Source of the DNA: an uncultured Eubacteriales bacterium
GTDB lineage: Bacteria > Bacillota > Clostridia > Oscillospirales > Acutalibacteraceae
NCBI GenBank assembly: GCA_900540085.1
Contig: UQEU01000002.1
Coordinates: forward strand, 149,859-213,858
DNA: 64,000 bases
Reading direction: 5' to 3'
The translations under genes and the position numbers were made by a program. Each line of letters opens with the position of its first letter. The first letter of the stretch is position 1. The notes below the pieces were generated by a model, which ran no database searches, was not told where the DNA came from, and saw only the letters and a list, made by a program, of their open reading frames with translations. Shown here piece after piece: positions 33,019 through 42,760 of this stretch.

Positions 33019-34296
33019 ATGATAGATATTAAATTTTTAAGAGAAAATCCCGAAATAGTAAAAGAAAACATTAAAAAGAAATTTCAAGATAAAAAATTAC
33101 CGCTTGTTGACGAAGTGATTGAACTTGACAAAGAAAAAAGAGAAATTCAACAAAAAGCCGACGAACTTCGTGCAAACAGAAATAAAATCAGCAAAGAAAT
33201 CGGTGCTTTGATGGCTCAAGGCAAAAAAGAAGAGGGTATGGCTCTCAAAGAGGAAGTTTCAAAGCAAGCAAAAGAACTTGAAGAACTTTCACAAAAAGAA
33301 ACTGAACTTACAGAAAAAGTTACAAAAATAATGATGACCATACCTCAAATCATTGACGACACCGTGCCTGTCGGCAAAGATGACAGTGAAAATGTTGAAA
33401 TTCAGAAATACGGCGAACCCGTTGTACCCGACTTTGAAATTCCGTACCATACGGAAATTATGGAAAAATTCAATGGAATTGACCTTGACGCAGCAAGAAA
33501 AGTTGCAGGAAACGGTTTTTACTACCTTATGGGCGACATTGCAAGACTTCATTCGGCAGTCATTTCCTATGCAAGAGATTTTATGATTGACCGTGGCTTC
33601 ACTTACTGCGTACCGCCGTTTATGATTCGTTCAAGCGTTGTAAACGGGGTAATGAGTTTTGACGAAATGGACGCTATGATGTATAAAATTGAGGGCGAAG
33701 ACCTATATCTCATCGGCACAAGCGAACATTCTATGATTGGTAAATTTATAAATACAATCACACCCGAAAGCGAACTTCCCAAAACACTCACTTCTTACTC
33801 ACCTTGCTTCAGAAAAGAAAAAGGCGCTCACGGTATTGAAGAAAGAGGCGTTTACAGAATTCATCAGTTTGAAAAGCAGGAAATGATAGTTGTCTGCAAA
33901 CCCGAAGAGTCAAAAATGTGGTTTGACAAACTTTGGCAAAATACAGTTGACCTTTTCAGAAGTCTTGACATTCCCGTTCGCACACTTGAATGTTGTTCGG
34001 GCGACCTTGCAGATTTAAAATGCAAATCAATAGATGTTGAGGCTTGGTCTCCCCGTCAAAAGAAATATTTTGAAGTCGGCTCTTGTTCAAACTTGGGCGA
34101 CGCTCAGGCAAGAAGACTTAAAATCAGAGTTAAGGGCGAAAACGGAAATTATCTCGCTCATACACTCAACAACACCGTTGTTGCTCCGCCGAGAATGCTT
34201 ATAGCATTTCTTGAAAATAATCTTCAAGCAGACGGTACAATTCGTATTCCGACAGCACTTCAACCATATATGGGCGGAAAAGCTGTTATAGAATAA
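33019..34296 (+). CDS. serS: Serine--tRNA ligase
   Basis: A 425-residue class II synthetase charging tRNA-Ser (and tRNA-Sec where present). Residues about 1-105 form the long antiparallel coiled coil that grips the tRNA variable arm. The catalytic domain shows motif 2 as SPCFRKEKGAHGIEERGVYRIHQF-like sequence (written here in part) and motif 3 around NTVVAPPRMLIAFLENN. SD is AAGGAG. It follows parB by 13 bp and may be cotranscribed; no T-box leader is present. Confidence 0.97.
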   Translation: MIDIKFLRENPEIVKENIKKKFQDKKLPLVDEVIELDKEKREIQQKADELRANRNKISKEIGALMAQGKKEEGMALKEEVSKQAKELEELSQKETELTEKVTKIMMTIPQIIDDTVPVGKDDSENVEIQKYGEPVVPDFEIPYHTEIMEKFNGIDLDAARKVAGNGFYYLMGDIARLHSAVISYARDFMIDRGFTYCVPPFMIRSSVVNGVMSFDEMDAMMYKIEGEDLYLIGTSEHSMIGKFINTITPESELPKTLTSYSPCFRKEKGAHGIEERGVYRIHQFEKQEMIVVCKPEESKMWFDKLWQNTVDLFRSLDIPVRTLECCSGDLADLKCKSIDVEAWSPRQKKYFEVGSCSNLGDAQARRLKIRVKGENGNYLAHTLNNTVVAPPRMLIAFLENNLQADGTIRIPTALQPYMGGKAVIE

Positions 34297-34323
34297 ATAA
34301 ACAAAAAACGAAAGGAAAAGCGT

Positions 34324-35178
34324 ATGGACAAAGGAACAAGAAAGATGCTCGAAACGGCTGCGTGCAATATCAGAATGGGCATCATTGAAGGAACTTACAA
34401 CGCAAAAGCAGGTCATCCGGGCGGCTCGCTTTCTGCGGCAGATGTTTTTGCTTATCTCTATTTTAAAGAAATGGATGTTGAGCCGAAACGCCCTGACTGG
34501 AAGTACAGAGACAGATTTGTACTTTCAAAGGGACACTGTGCACCCGGTTTATATTCTGCGCTTGCGTATCGTGGATTTTTCCCTGTTGAAGATTTGAAAA
34601 CACTCCGTCATATCGGTTCTCATCTTCAGGGACATCCGAATATGAACACGACACCCGGCATAGATATGAGTACGGGTTCACTCGGTCAAGGCATAAGCGC
34701 CGCAGTAGGAATGGCGCAGGGGGCAAAATATACAAACAAAAACAAACTTCGTGTTTATACACTTTTAGGCGACGGCGAAATTGAAGAAGGTCAGGTTTGG
34801 GAAGCACTTATGTTTGCATCTCAATATAAATTAGACAATCTTTGCGTTATCATCGACTCAAACGGTTTGCAGATTGACGGCAGATGTGAAGATGTTATGA
34901 GCGCTGAACCTATTGATAAAAAAGTAGAGGCTTTCGGTCTTAATCATATTACCGTTAACGGAAATGATATGGCTGAACTTGAAAAAGCATTTGACGCATT
35001 CCATAAAAATAAAAATTCAGGCAAACCTTTTGCAATCATTATGAAAACCGTCAAAGGCTGCGGAGTTTCATTTATGGAAGACAAAGTTGAATGGCACGGA
35101 AAAGCTCCTAACAAGGAACAATACGACCTTGCAATGAAAGAATTGCAAGAAAAACTTGAAAAAATTAAGGAGGCGTAA
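34324..35178 (+). CDS. Transketolase, N-terminal (TPP-binding) subunit
   Basis: A 284-residue subunit of a split transketolase of the pentose phosphate pathway, transferring two-carbon ketol units with thiamine diphosphate. It contains GHPGGSLSAADVFAYLYF, SKGHCAPGLYSALAYRG, and the TPP motif GDGEIEEGQVWEA ending in IDSNGLQIDG. Split transketolases in two adjacent genes are common in clostridia and archaea. The C-terminal partner starts 3 nt after the stop. Confidence 0.95.
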   Translation: MDKGTRKMLETAACNIRMGIIEGTYNAKAGHPGGSLSAADVFAYLYFKEMDVEPKRPDWKYRDRFVLSKGHCAPGLYSALAYRGFFPVEDLKTLRHIGSHLQGHPNMNTTPGIDMSTGSLGQGISAAVGMAQGAKYTNKNKLRVYTLLGDGEIEEGQVWEALMFASQYKLDNLCVIIDSNGLQIDGRCEDVMSAEPIDKKVEAFGLNHITVNGNDMAELEKAFDAFHKNKNSGKPFAIIMKTVKGCGVSFMEDKVEWHGKAPNKEQYDLAMKELQEKLEKIKEA

Positions 35179-35181
35179 GCA

Positions 35182-36123
35182 ATGGCAGAAGTTAAGAAAA
35201 TCGCTACAAGAGACAGTTACGGCAACGCTCTTAAAGAACTTGCAGAAAAAGGCGAAAAGAAACTTGTCGTACTTGACGCCGACCTTGCGGCTGCAACAAA
35301 AACAGGTATTTTCAGAAATGCTTTCCCAGAAAGACACTTCAACTGCGGTATTGCCGAGTCAAATATGATTGGCGTTGCAGCAGGTTTAAGCACAATGGGA
35401 CTCGTGCCTTTCGCTTCAAGTTTTGCAATGTTTGCAGCAGGCAGAGCATTTGAACAAATCAGAAACACTATCGGTTATCCGCACTTAAATGTTAAAATCG
35501 GTGCTACACACGCAGGCATTTCAGTTGGCGAAGACGGTGCTTCACATCAATGTTGTGAAGACTTTGCACTTATGCGTTCTATTCCGGGTATGACAGTAAT
35601 CTGTCCGGCAGACGATGTTGAAGCTCGTCAGGCTGTTAAAGAAGCATATAAATTTAACGGTCCCGTATATCTTCGTTTCGGCAGACTTGCCGTTCCTGTT
35701 TTCCACGATGAAAGTTATAAATTCAAAATCGGAAAGGGCGAAATCGTAAAAGACGGTAAAGATGTTGCCATCATTGCAAACGGTCTTATGGTTGCCGAAG
35801 CAATCGAGGCTGCAAAAGTGCTTGAAGAAAAAGGCATTGACGCAATGGTTATCAATATGGCTACCATCAAACCTCTTGACGAGAAACTTGTTGTAAAAGC
35901 TGCAAGAAAATGTAAAAAAATCATCACTGTTGAAGAACACAATGTTATCGGCGGTCTCGGCGATGCAGTTTGCGGATGTCTTGCAGAAAAAAGACCTACT
36001 CCTGTCAGAAAAATCGGCGTAAACGACGAGTTCGGCCACAGCGGTCCTGCTCTCGACCTTCTCAAACAGTTCGGTCTTTCGGCAGAACATATCGTTGAAG
36101 TTGCAGAAGATTTTGTAAAATAA
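35182..36123 (+). CDS. Transketolase, C-terminal subunit
   Basis: A 313-residue partner with the pyrimidine-binding and C-terminal domains: LDADLAAATKTGIF, NCGIAESNMIGVAAGLSTMG, THAGISVGEDGASHQ and, in the C-terminal domain, TVEEHNVIGGLGDAV. DXS-like proteins share this layout, but the split form plus the preceding N-terminal subunit identify transketolase. It ends at a bidirectional terminator. Confidence 0.95.
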   Translation: MAEVKKIATRDSYGNALKELAEKGEKKLVVLDADLAAATKTGIFRNAFPERHFNCGIAESNMIGVAAGLSTMGLVPFASSFAMFAAGRAFEQIRNTIGYPHLNVKIGATHAGISVGEDGASHQCCEDFALMRSIPGMTVICPADDVEARQAVKEAYKFNGPVYLRFGRLAVPVFHDESYKFKIGKGEIVKDGKDVAIIANGLMVAEAIEAAKVLEEKGIDAMVINMATIKPLDEKLVVKAARKCKKIITVEEHNVIGGLGDAVCGCLAEKRPTPVRKIGVNDEFGHSGPALDLLKQFGLSAEHIVEVAEDFVK

Positions 36124-36154
36124 TCTTATTTTCAACATTTAATAGGCATAATAA

Positions 36155-36182
36155 AAAGAGTCAGAAAATTCTGACTCTTTTT
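36155..36182. terminator. Bidirectional terminator between transketolase and the GNAT gene
   Basis: AAAGAGTCAG (36155-36164) pairs with CTGACTCTTT (36171-36180), with A/T runs on both sides. Confidence 0.87.
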
Positions 36183-36605
36183 TTATATATCTTTAAACAT
36201 TTTAATATGTTCGCACCATTCCTCAAAATATGTTTCTCCGAAAGCCACAAAACCGCACTTTTCATAGAAACCTTTTGCACGAAGTTGTGCCGAAAGAACA
36301 ATTTTTGATGCACCTGCTTTTTTGCACTCATCTTCAAGCGTTTTCATCACAATTTTTCCTACGCCGTCTTTTCTTTTTTCTTTAACAACGGCAATTCTGC
36401 CGACACGCATTTCGCCGTCTTCTTCGCCCTTATAAAATCTGCCGATTGCAACTGCCTTTTCGCCGTCATAAAAAACAAGATGGATAGATTTGTCGTCTAT
36501 ATCGTCAAACTCTTCTTCAAATTTCTGCTCGTCAACAAAAACAGTTTGGCGAATATTTTTGTCATCTTCGCAAAGATAATCATATTTTTTTACTGTCAAT
36601 TCCAT
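36183..36605 (-). CDS. GNAT family N-acetyltransferase (ElaA/YjcF-like)
   Basis: A 140-residue acetyltransferase. IRQTVFVDEQKFEEEFDDID is typical of the YjcF/ElaA group; the acetyl-CoA-binding segment is RVGRIAVVKEKRKDGVGKI, and KGFYEKCGFVAFG closes the fold. ATG 36605 is chosen because GGAGAAA precedes it. The terminator of gyrA lies just upstream, so it probably has its own weak promoter or depends on readthrough. Substrate unknown. Confidence 0.83.
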   Translation of the reverse strand: MELTVKKYDYLCEDDKNIRQTVFVDEQKFEEEFDDIDDKSIHLVFYDGEKAVAIGRFYKGEEDGEMRVGRIAVVKEKRKDGVGKIVMKTLEDECKKAGASKIVLSAQLRAKGFYEKCGFVAFGETYFEEWCEHIKMFKDI

Positions 36606-36618
36606 ATTTTCTCCGACA

Positions 36619-36656
36619 AAAATGCCGAAATACAAATGTATGTATATCGGCATTTT
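36619..36656 (-). terminator. gyrB-gyrA terminator
   Basis: AAAATGCCGA (36619-36628) pairs with TCGGCATTTT (36647-36656); a short T run follows on the minus strand. Confidence 0.7.
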
Positions 36657-36721
36657 ATGTTTTATTTAAACATTTTTACATTTATAATTTTATAATTTAA
36701 AATAATTAAATTATATCAATA

Positions 36722-39256
36722 TTATTCTTCAGTCGTTTCTTCTGCATTTTCAGAAACTTCGGCGTTTTCGTTTTCTTCCTCATCTTCTTCAAGTCTGTCA
36801 ACAACGCCGATTGTAACAACTTTTTCGCCCTCATTGATATTCATTACTTTAACACCTTTTGACGGACGGTTGAATGTTGAAATCTGCTCGGCAGGAATTC
36901 TGATAACAATACCGTCGGAAGAAATCATCAACACATCGTTGTCATCACAAACGGCACCAATCATGGCAACCTTACCGTTTTTCTCTGTTTTGTAGTTGAT
37001 AAGACCTTTACCGCCTCTCGACTGAACACGATAGTCGTCAAACGAACTTTTTCTGCCGAAACCTGTTTCCGAAACGGTGAGCAAAGAGTAACCTTCTTCA
37101 CTTGTGGCAAATCCTACTACAAAATCGTCTTCTGCAAGTTGAATTGCTTTAACGCCCCTTGCAGTTCTGCCGATAGGTCTTGCGTCGTTTTCATCGAAAC
37201 AGATACTCATACCGTTATTAGTTGCAACAACAAGTTTTTTGGTACCGTCAGTAATTTTTACCCAAGCAAGTTCATCGCCCTCGTCAAGACAAATGGCAAT
37301 GATACCGTTCTTTCTGACATTGTTGTACTTGTCAAGTGCAGTACGCTTGATGATACCGTTTTTCGTAACCATACAAAGATATTTGTTTTCTTCGTCTTTC
37401 GGCAAACGCACCATAGCAGAAACATTTTCGCCTTTTTCAAGCGGTAAAAGGTTTACGACATTTGTACCTTTGCTTGTTCTTGAGCCTGACGGAATTTCAT
37501 AGCCTTTGAGTTTGAAAACCTTGCCCATATTTGTGAAAAGCATTATAAAATCGTGTGTTGAGCAAGTGAACATTGTCTTTGCAAAGTCCTCTTCACGCCT
37601 TGTCATACCGCTTACGCCACGACCGCCTCTGTTTTGACTTCTGTAAGTGTCAATAGTTTGGCGTTTCATATAGCCTTTGTCGGTAAGTGTGAGCATACAC
37701 TCTTCAACAGGAATAAGGTCTTCGTCATCAACTGCGCCCGAAACTGCCTGAATTTCTGTTCTTCTGTCATCGCCGAATTTTTCTGCAACTTCTCTTGTTT
37801 CTGTTTTAATAATTTCTTTTACTCTGTTTTCATTTGAAAGAATGTCAAGATAGTCTGCGATTTTCACTTTCAATTCGTCAAGTTCATTTACAATTTTAAG
37901 TATTTCAAGACCTGCAAGTTGTCCTAAACGGAAAGCAACGATTGCGGCAGCCTGTGGCTCGTCAAAATCAAATTTTTCCATAATGGCTGTTTTAGCCTCT
38001 GCCTGACCGCCTTTACAAGCACGAATTGTTGCGATAATATCGTCAACAATGTCAACTGCTCTTTTAAGACCTTCAAGTATATGCGCTCTTTTTTGTGCTT
38101 TGTTTAAGTTAAACTTTGTTCGTCTTGTGATTATTTCTTTTTGGAAGTCGATATAATTTTCAAGCATTTGTTTAAGCGTAAGAACCTTTGGAACTCCGCC
38201 TACAAGTGCAAGCATAATTACACCGAAAGTTGTCTGCATTTGAGTAAGTTTATAAAGATTGTTAAGAACAACCTGTGGATTTGCATCTCTTTTAACGGTA
38301 ATTTCAATATGAATACCTTTTTTGTTTGAGTAGTCTTTAATATCGGAAATACCCTCAAGACGCTTATCTTTTACCAAATCTGCAATACTTGTGATAAGTT
38401 TTGCTTTATTTACGGTATATGGCAATTCGCTTACAACAATTTCGTATCTGTCGTTTTTAACTTCCTGAATTTCGGCTCTTGCTCTTACATAAATCTTGCC
38501 GCGACCTGTTGCATAAGCCTCTTTGATACCTTTTGTACCCATTATAATTCCTGCTGTCGGGAAGTCAGGTCCTTTGATATAATTCATCAATTCGGGAAGT
38601 TCAGCGTCGGGATTATCAATAAGATAACTCATTGCGTCAACAACTTCACGAAGATTGTGAGGCGGAATGTTTGTAGCCATACCTACTGCGATACCCGTTG
38701 AACCGTTTACAAGCAAGTTAGGGTATCTTACAGGCAAAACAGACGGCTCTTTAAGACGGTCGTCATAGTTCGGCACAAAATCTACCGTGTCTTTGTCTAT
38801 ATCCGTCAGCATTTTCATACTGATTTTGCTCATTCTCGACTCTGTGTAACGGTATGCAGCGGCAGGGTCGCCGTCTATTGAACCGAAGTTTCCGTGACCG
38901 TCAACGAGAGTGTATCTCATAGAAAAGTTTTGAGCAAGTCGTACCATAGCGTCGTAAACGGAAGCATCGCCGTGCGGATGGTATCTACCGAGTACGGCAC
39001 CGACTGTGTCGGCACACTTACGGTACGCAGACTCGGGATAAAGGTTGTTCTCAAACATTGTGTAGAGTATTCTTCTGTGAACGGGCTTTAAACCGTCACG
39101 AACATCGGGTAAAGCACGGGAAACTATAACACTCATAGAGTAGTCCAAAAATGCTTTTCGCACTTCTTTACTGATTTCTACATCTACAATTTTTTGGTTT
39201 GAATAGTCTATATTTGTATTTTTAATACTTTCTTTGTCGTTCTTTTTAAAATCCAT
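36722..39256 (-). CDS. gyrA: DNA gyrase subunit A
   Basis: An 844-residue subunit of the topoisomerase that introduces negative supercoils. The winged-helix domain carries RALPDVRDGLKPVHRRIL and the catalytic tyrosine (about residue 138) in YRYTESRM. The quinolone-determining segment reads HPHGDASVYDAMVR, so alanine 98 occupies the position of E. coli Ser83. The C-terminal beta-pinwheel has the GyrA box QSRGGKG and a related QNRGGRG, which separates it from ParC. A glutamate-rich tail ends the protein. SD is GGGAGGT; gyrB lies 24 bp upstream. Confidence 0.97.
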   Translation of the reverse strand: MDFKKNDKESIKNTNIDYSNQKIVDVEISKEVRKAFLDYSMSVIVSRALPDVRDGLKPVHRRILYTMFENNLYPESAYRKCADTVGAVLGRYHPHGDASVYDAMVRLAQNFSMRYTLVDGHGNFGSIDGDPAAAYRYTESRMSKISMKMLTDIDKDTVDFVPNYDDRLKEPSVLPVRYPNLLVNGSTGIAVGMATNIPPHNLREVVDAMSYLIDNPDAELPELMNYIKGPDFPTAGIIMGTKGIKEAYATGRGKIYVRARAEIQEVKNDRYEIVVSELPYTVNKAKLITSIADLVKDKRLEGISDIKDYSNKKGIHIEITVKRDANPQVVLNNLYKLTQMQTTFGVIMLALVGGVPKVLTLKQMLENYIDFQKEIITRRTKFNLNKAQKRAHILEGLKRAVDIVDDIIATIRACKGGQAEAKTAIMEKFDFDEPQAAAIVAFRLGQLAGLEILKIVNELDELKVKIADYLDILSNENRVKEIIKTETREVAEKFGDDRRTEIQAVSGAVDDEDLIPVEECMLTLTDKGYMKRQTIDTYRSQNRGGRGVSGMTRREEDFAKTMFTCSTHDFIMLFTNMGKVFKLKGYEIPSGSRTSKGTNVVNLLPLEKGENVSAMVRLPKDEENKYLCMVTKNGIIKRTALDKYNNVRKNGIIAICLDEGDELAWVKITDGTKKLVVATNNGMSICFDENDARPIGRTARGVKAIQLAEDDFVVGFATSEEGYSLLTVSETGFGRKSSFDDYRVQSRGGKGLINYKTEKNGKVAMIGAVCDDNDVLMISSDGIVIRIPAEQISTFNRPSKGVKVMNINEGEKVVTIGVVDRLEEDEEENENAEVSENAEETTEE

Positions 39257-39280
39257 AAATCTTTTACCTCCCGTTCTTTA

Positions 39281-41227
39281 TTAAATATCAAGATTTTCTA
39301 CATATCTTGCGTTTTTCTCAATAAATTCACGGCGAGGCTCAACATTATCTCCCATCAAAATAGAAAATGTTTCGTCTGCTCTTTGAGCATCCTCAACTGT
39401 AACTTTGAGCATTGTTCTGAACTCGGGGTCCATAGTGGTTTCCCAAAGTTGTTCGGGGTCCATTTCACCAAGACCTTTGTATCGCTGAATATTGCAAGAA
39501 CCCGAGCCGCCGAATTCTTCCATTACTCTGTCTCTTTCTTCATCAGAGAAAACATATTCGCTCTTTTTGCCTTTCCAAATTTTATAAAGCGGAGGCTGAG
39601 CCAAATATACATATCCTGCGTCGATGATAGGACGCATAAAGCGGAAGAAAAATGTCAAAAGGAGTGTTCTGATATGCGCACCGTCAACATCGGCATCCGC
39701 CATAATTACAATTTTATGGTATCTGATTTTTGAAATGTCAAACTCGTCGCCGATACCCGTTCCAAGCGCAGTAACAATAGGCATAAGTTTTTCATTGCCG
39801 AAAACTTTGTCAAGACGGGCTTTTTCTACATTGAGCATTTTACCCCAAAGAGGCAAAATTGCTTGGTGTTCTTTATCTCTGCCCTCTTTTGCCGAACCGC
39901 CTGCCGAGTCACCCTCGACTATATAAAGTTCGCACTTTGATGCGTCTTTTGAAAGACAGTCTGCAAGTTTACCCGGAAGTGATGCAGATTCAAGCGGACT
40001 TTTTCTTCTTGCTTGGTCTCTTGCTTTTCTTGCCGCTTCTCTTGCTCTTGATGCGTCAAGTGATTTTGACAAAAGTGTTTTTGCAACTTGTGGGTTTTCT
40101 TCAAAGTATGTCATCAACTTTTCGTAAAGCATTGATGAAACAAGACCTGTAATGTCTGTGTTGCCGAGTTTTCCTTTTGTCTGTCCTTCAAACTGTGCTT
40201 CTGTGAGTTTTACGGAAATAACTGCCGTCAATCCCTCTCGAACATCATCGCCCGAAAGTTTTTTATCCGAGTCTTTTAAAATATTGTATTTTTTACCGTA
40301 GTCGTTAAATACTCTTGTGAGTGCAGTTTTGAAACCTGTTTCGTGTGTACCGCCGTCAACTGTGTTAATGTTATTTGCAAACGAAAGCATAATTTCGTTG
40401 TAACTGTCTGTATAGCAAAGTGCAACTTCTGCACTTCTGTCGCCTTTTGTGGTTGAAAGGTGGATTACTTCACTTTGAATAGGTGTAAGTCCTCTTGCAG
40501 TGTTGATATACTCAACAAAAGAACGGATACCGCCCTCATAACAAAATTCTTCAGAAACAACTTCTTCTTCTCGTCTGTCTGTAAGTGTGATGGAAAGACC
40601 TGCATTCAAGAAAGCCTGCTCTCTGAGTCTTCTTGCAAGTACTTCGTACTCATATACTGTTGTTTCTTGGAATATTTCGGGATCTGCCTGAAATCTGATA
40701 AATGTACCGTGTCCGTCGCTGTCGCCGATTATATGTAAATCATTAACGGCAACGCCCCTTTCAAAACGCTGTGCGTAAATATGACCGTTTTGAGTAACTT
40801 CAACTTCAAGCCATTCTGAAAGTGCATTTACAACCGAAGAACCAACGCCGTGCAAACCGCCCGAAACTTTGTAGCCCGAGCCGCCGAATTTTCCGCCTGC
40901 GTGAAGAACAGTCAAAACAACGGTAACGGCAGGCAAACCTGTTTTTTCGTTGATACCTGTCGGAATACCACGACCGTTATCTCTTACAGTAATAATATTG
41001 TTTTCCAATATTTCTACTTCAATATGCGTACAAACGCCTGCAAGAGCCTCGTCTATCGAGTTGTCAACAATCTCATAAACAAGGTGGTGCAGTCCTCTCG
41101 GACCTGTTGAACCGATATACATACCCGGTCTTTTTCTTACTGCTTCAAGACCTTCAAGCACCTGTATATCTTTCGCAGAATATTCGTCGGTAACAACGGT
41201 GTCAATGTCTTTTTCTTCTAAATCCAT
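39281..41227 (-). CDS. gyrB: DNA gyrase subunit B
   Basis: A 648-residue ATPase subunit. GHKL ATP-binding residues are in YEIVDNSIDEALAG, VRDNGRGIPTG and GGLHGVGSSVVNALS; the transducer domain and the TOPRIM motif (EGDSAGGSAKEGRDKEHQAI, then ADADVDGAHIRTL) follow. The QRYKGLGEM block near the C-terminus is present. SD AAAAGGAG precedes ATG 41227. It is coupled with gyrA in the dnaA cluster. Confidence 0.98.
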   Translation of the reverse strand: MDLEEKDIDTVVTDEYSAKDIQVLEGLEAVRKRPGMYIGSTGPRGLHHLVYEIVDNSIDEALAGVCTHIEVEILENNIITVRDNGRGIPTGINEKTGLPAVTVVLTVLHAGGKFGGSGYKVSGGLHGVGSSVVNALSEWLEVEVTQNGHIYAQRFERGVAVNDLHIIGDSDGHGTFIRFQADPEIFQETTVYEYEVLARRLREQAFLNAGLSITLTDRREEEVVSEEFCYEGGIRSFVEYINTARGLTPIQSEVIHLSTTKGDRSAEVALCYTDSYNEIMLSFANNINTVDGGTHETGFKTALTRVFNDYGKKYNILKDSDKKLSGDDVREGLTAVISVKLTEAQFEGQTKGKLGNTDITGLVSSMLYEKLMTYFEENPQVAKTLLSKSLDASRAREAARKARDQARRKSPLESASLPGKLADCLSKDASKCELYIVEGDSAGGSAKEGRDKEHQAILPLWGKMLNVEKARLDKVFGNEKLMPIVTALGTGIGDEFDISKIRYHKIVIMADADVDGAHIRTLLLTFFFRFMRPIIDAGYVYLAQPPLYKIWKGKKSEYVFSDEERDRVMEEFGGSGSCNIQRYKGLGEMDPEQLWETTMDPEFRTMLKVTVEDAQRADETFSILMGDNVEPRREFIEKNARYVENLDI

Positions 41228-41294
41228 CTATTAATACTCCTTTTGAACAAATGTTCATTAGTTCTTTTGCTTTTTCATTTTTTCTTTTTATATT

Positions 41295-41537
41295 TTATTT
41301 GTTTTCATTTGCCCTTTTTCTCAATGTAGATGTATTTACAGGACTGATAAAAACAAAATCATCTGTTAAAATAAAAGATTTCGGAAGGTCAAAATTTACA
41401 TACTTTACTTTGTTTGTTTTTTCGGCGTTGTTTAAAAAATCTCTCGTCGCTTTGTTTACGGTAGAAGTGTCCATATCAAAAATGCCTATGATATTTTTAC
41501 TGACTGTTGCCGTCGTTTCGCCTAAAAAAAGGTACAT
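41295..41537 (-). CDS. remB: DUF370 family regulator RemB (YaaB)
   Basis: An 80-residue DNA-binding-type protein of the DUF370/Rem family. The match covers the whole protein: MYLFLGET at the start, IIGIFDMDTSTVNKATRDFL and NFDLPKSFILT, then ISPVNTSTLRKR. In Bacillus RemA/RemB activate extracellular-matrix genes; RemB normally lies between recF and gyrB, exactly as here. AAGGA precedes the start. A plus-strand frame over the same bases is a shadow. Confidence 0.88.
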   Translation of the reverse strand: MYLFLGETTATVSKNIIGIFDMDTSTVNKATRDFLNNAEKTNKVKYVNFDLPKSFILTDDFVFISPVNTSTLRKRANENK

Positions 41538-41668
41538 TTCTTTTTTCCTTCTTAATTTAATAAATTTATTATTTTATAAACCTGTTTTTATTTTTTAATC
41601 CGTATGTGAAATGTATAATTGTTGCTATATCATTTTTTTGCGTTCGTTCCGTGAAATTGTATAACTGT

Positions 41669-42760
41669 TTACCTCAATACTTTTCCGGACCGAATACATA
41701 GTTTTTTGCCGTCAACAAGTTTTGACACCGTGTTTTCATCGCAACAGGTAATAAAAATTTGGTAATCTTTAATTTTATTCAAAACATACTTTTGCCGTGT
41801 ATCGTCAAGTTCGCTCATCACATCATCAAGCAAAGCGATTGGTTTTACTCCGCTCATTTCTTCAAGCAGCGACGCTTCGGAAAGTTTCAGTGCAATAACT
41901 GCACTTCTTTGCTGCCCTTGACTTGCAAAATTTCTTGCATTTTTGCCGTTAATTTTAATCTCAAGGTCATTTCTGTGAGGACCTACGCTTGTAGTTTTAG
42001 TTTTAATATCGTCATTTTCACTTTTTTCAAGCATTTTTAAAAGAGAAAACTCAATTTCTTTAACATCTTCGCCCAAAAAATCAAAACCTGCATCAAGCAA
42101 AATTTCTGCTTTTTCCCTGCCGTTTGATATACCTGCAAAAATATCGTTAAAAACAGGCGTAATTTTTTCTATATATTTTTTTCTTTGAAAAATAATTTTT
42201 GCACCGTACTTTGCAAGGCTTTCATTCCAAATAAACAACATTTGCCTTGCATTTTTATTTTCACGACAATCTTTTAAAAGTTTGTTTCTCTGTAAAAGAC
42301 AACGATTATACTCTTTTACGAGAAGTTTGTACTTTGGTTTAATTTGATAAAGTGCATTGTCAATAAAACGCCGTCTTTCGCTCGGGCCGTCTTTGATAAG
42401 GCTCATACAATCGGGCGAAAATACAACGGCTTTTATTTCTTCTCCGAGTTCTAAAACGCTTTTCTTTTTAATTTCGTTAAGATATGCCGTTTTTTTGTCT
42501 GCAAAATCTATTTGTGCCGTTTGTTCTCTGTCGGCACCGAAAAAAGTACATTTTATACTGCTTTTTTCTTCTCCGAACCTTAAAAGTTCGCCGTCTTTTG
42601 CACGACGAAAACTTTTTGCCCCCGTAAAAAGATACAAACCCTCTATCAAGTTTGTTTTTCCGTTTGCATTGTCGCCGTAAATAATGTTTATATCGTCAAA
42701 TTCAAAAAATTCTTTTTCAAAGTTCCTGAAATTTTCAAATTCTGCGTTAATGAACTTCAT
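41669..42760 (-). CDS. recF: DNA replication and repair protein RecF
   Basis: A 363-residue SMC-like ATPase that helps load RecA at gaps with RecO and RecR. Walker A is IIYGDNANGKTNLIEGLYLF near residue 27; the signature motif is FASQGQQRSAVIALKLSEA and Walker B is PIALLDDVMSELDDTRQ. The start overlaps the 3' end of the S4 gene by 14 bp, indicating coupling. Confidence 0.97.
   Translation of the reverse strand: MKFINAEFENFRNFEKEFFEFDDINIIYGDNANGKTNLIEGLYLFTGAKSFRRAKDGELLRFGEEKSSIKCTFFGADREQTAQIDFADKKTAYLNEIKKKSVLELGEEIKAVVFSPDCMSLIKDGPSERRRFIDNALYQIKPKYKLLVKEYNRCLLQRNKLLKDCRENKNARQMLFIWNESLAKYGAKIIFQRKKYIEKITPVFNDIFAGISNGREKAEILLDAGFDFLGEDVKEIEFSLLKMLEKSENDDIKTKTTSVGPHRNDLEIKINGKNARNFASQGQQRSAVIALKLSEASLLEEMSGVKPIALLDDVMSELDDTRQKYVLNKIKDYQIFITCCDENTVSKLVDGKKLCIRSGKVLR

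Noticed and set aside
35542..36138. 198-codon minus-strand frame inside the transketolase subunit
   Set aside because: Shadow of a confidently identified gene.
41251..41598. Plus-strand 115-codon frame opposite remB
   Set aside because: Low-complexity Phe/Leu/Ser composition; the minus strand has a full DUF370 match with SD.
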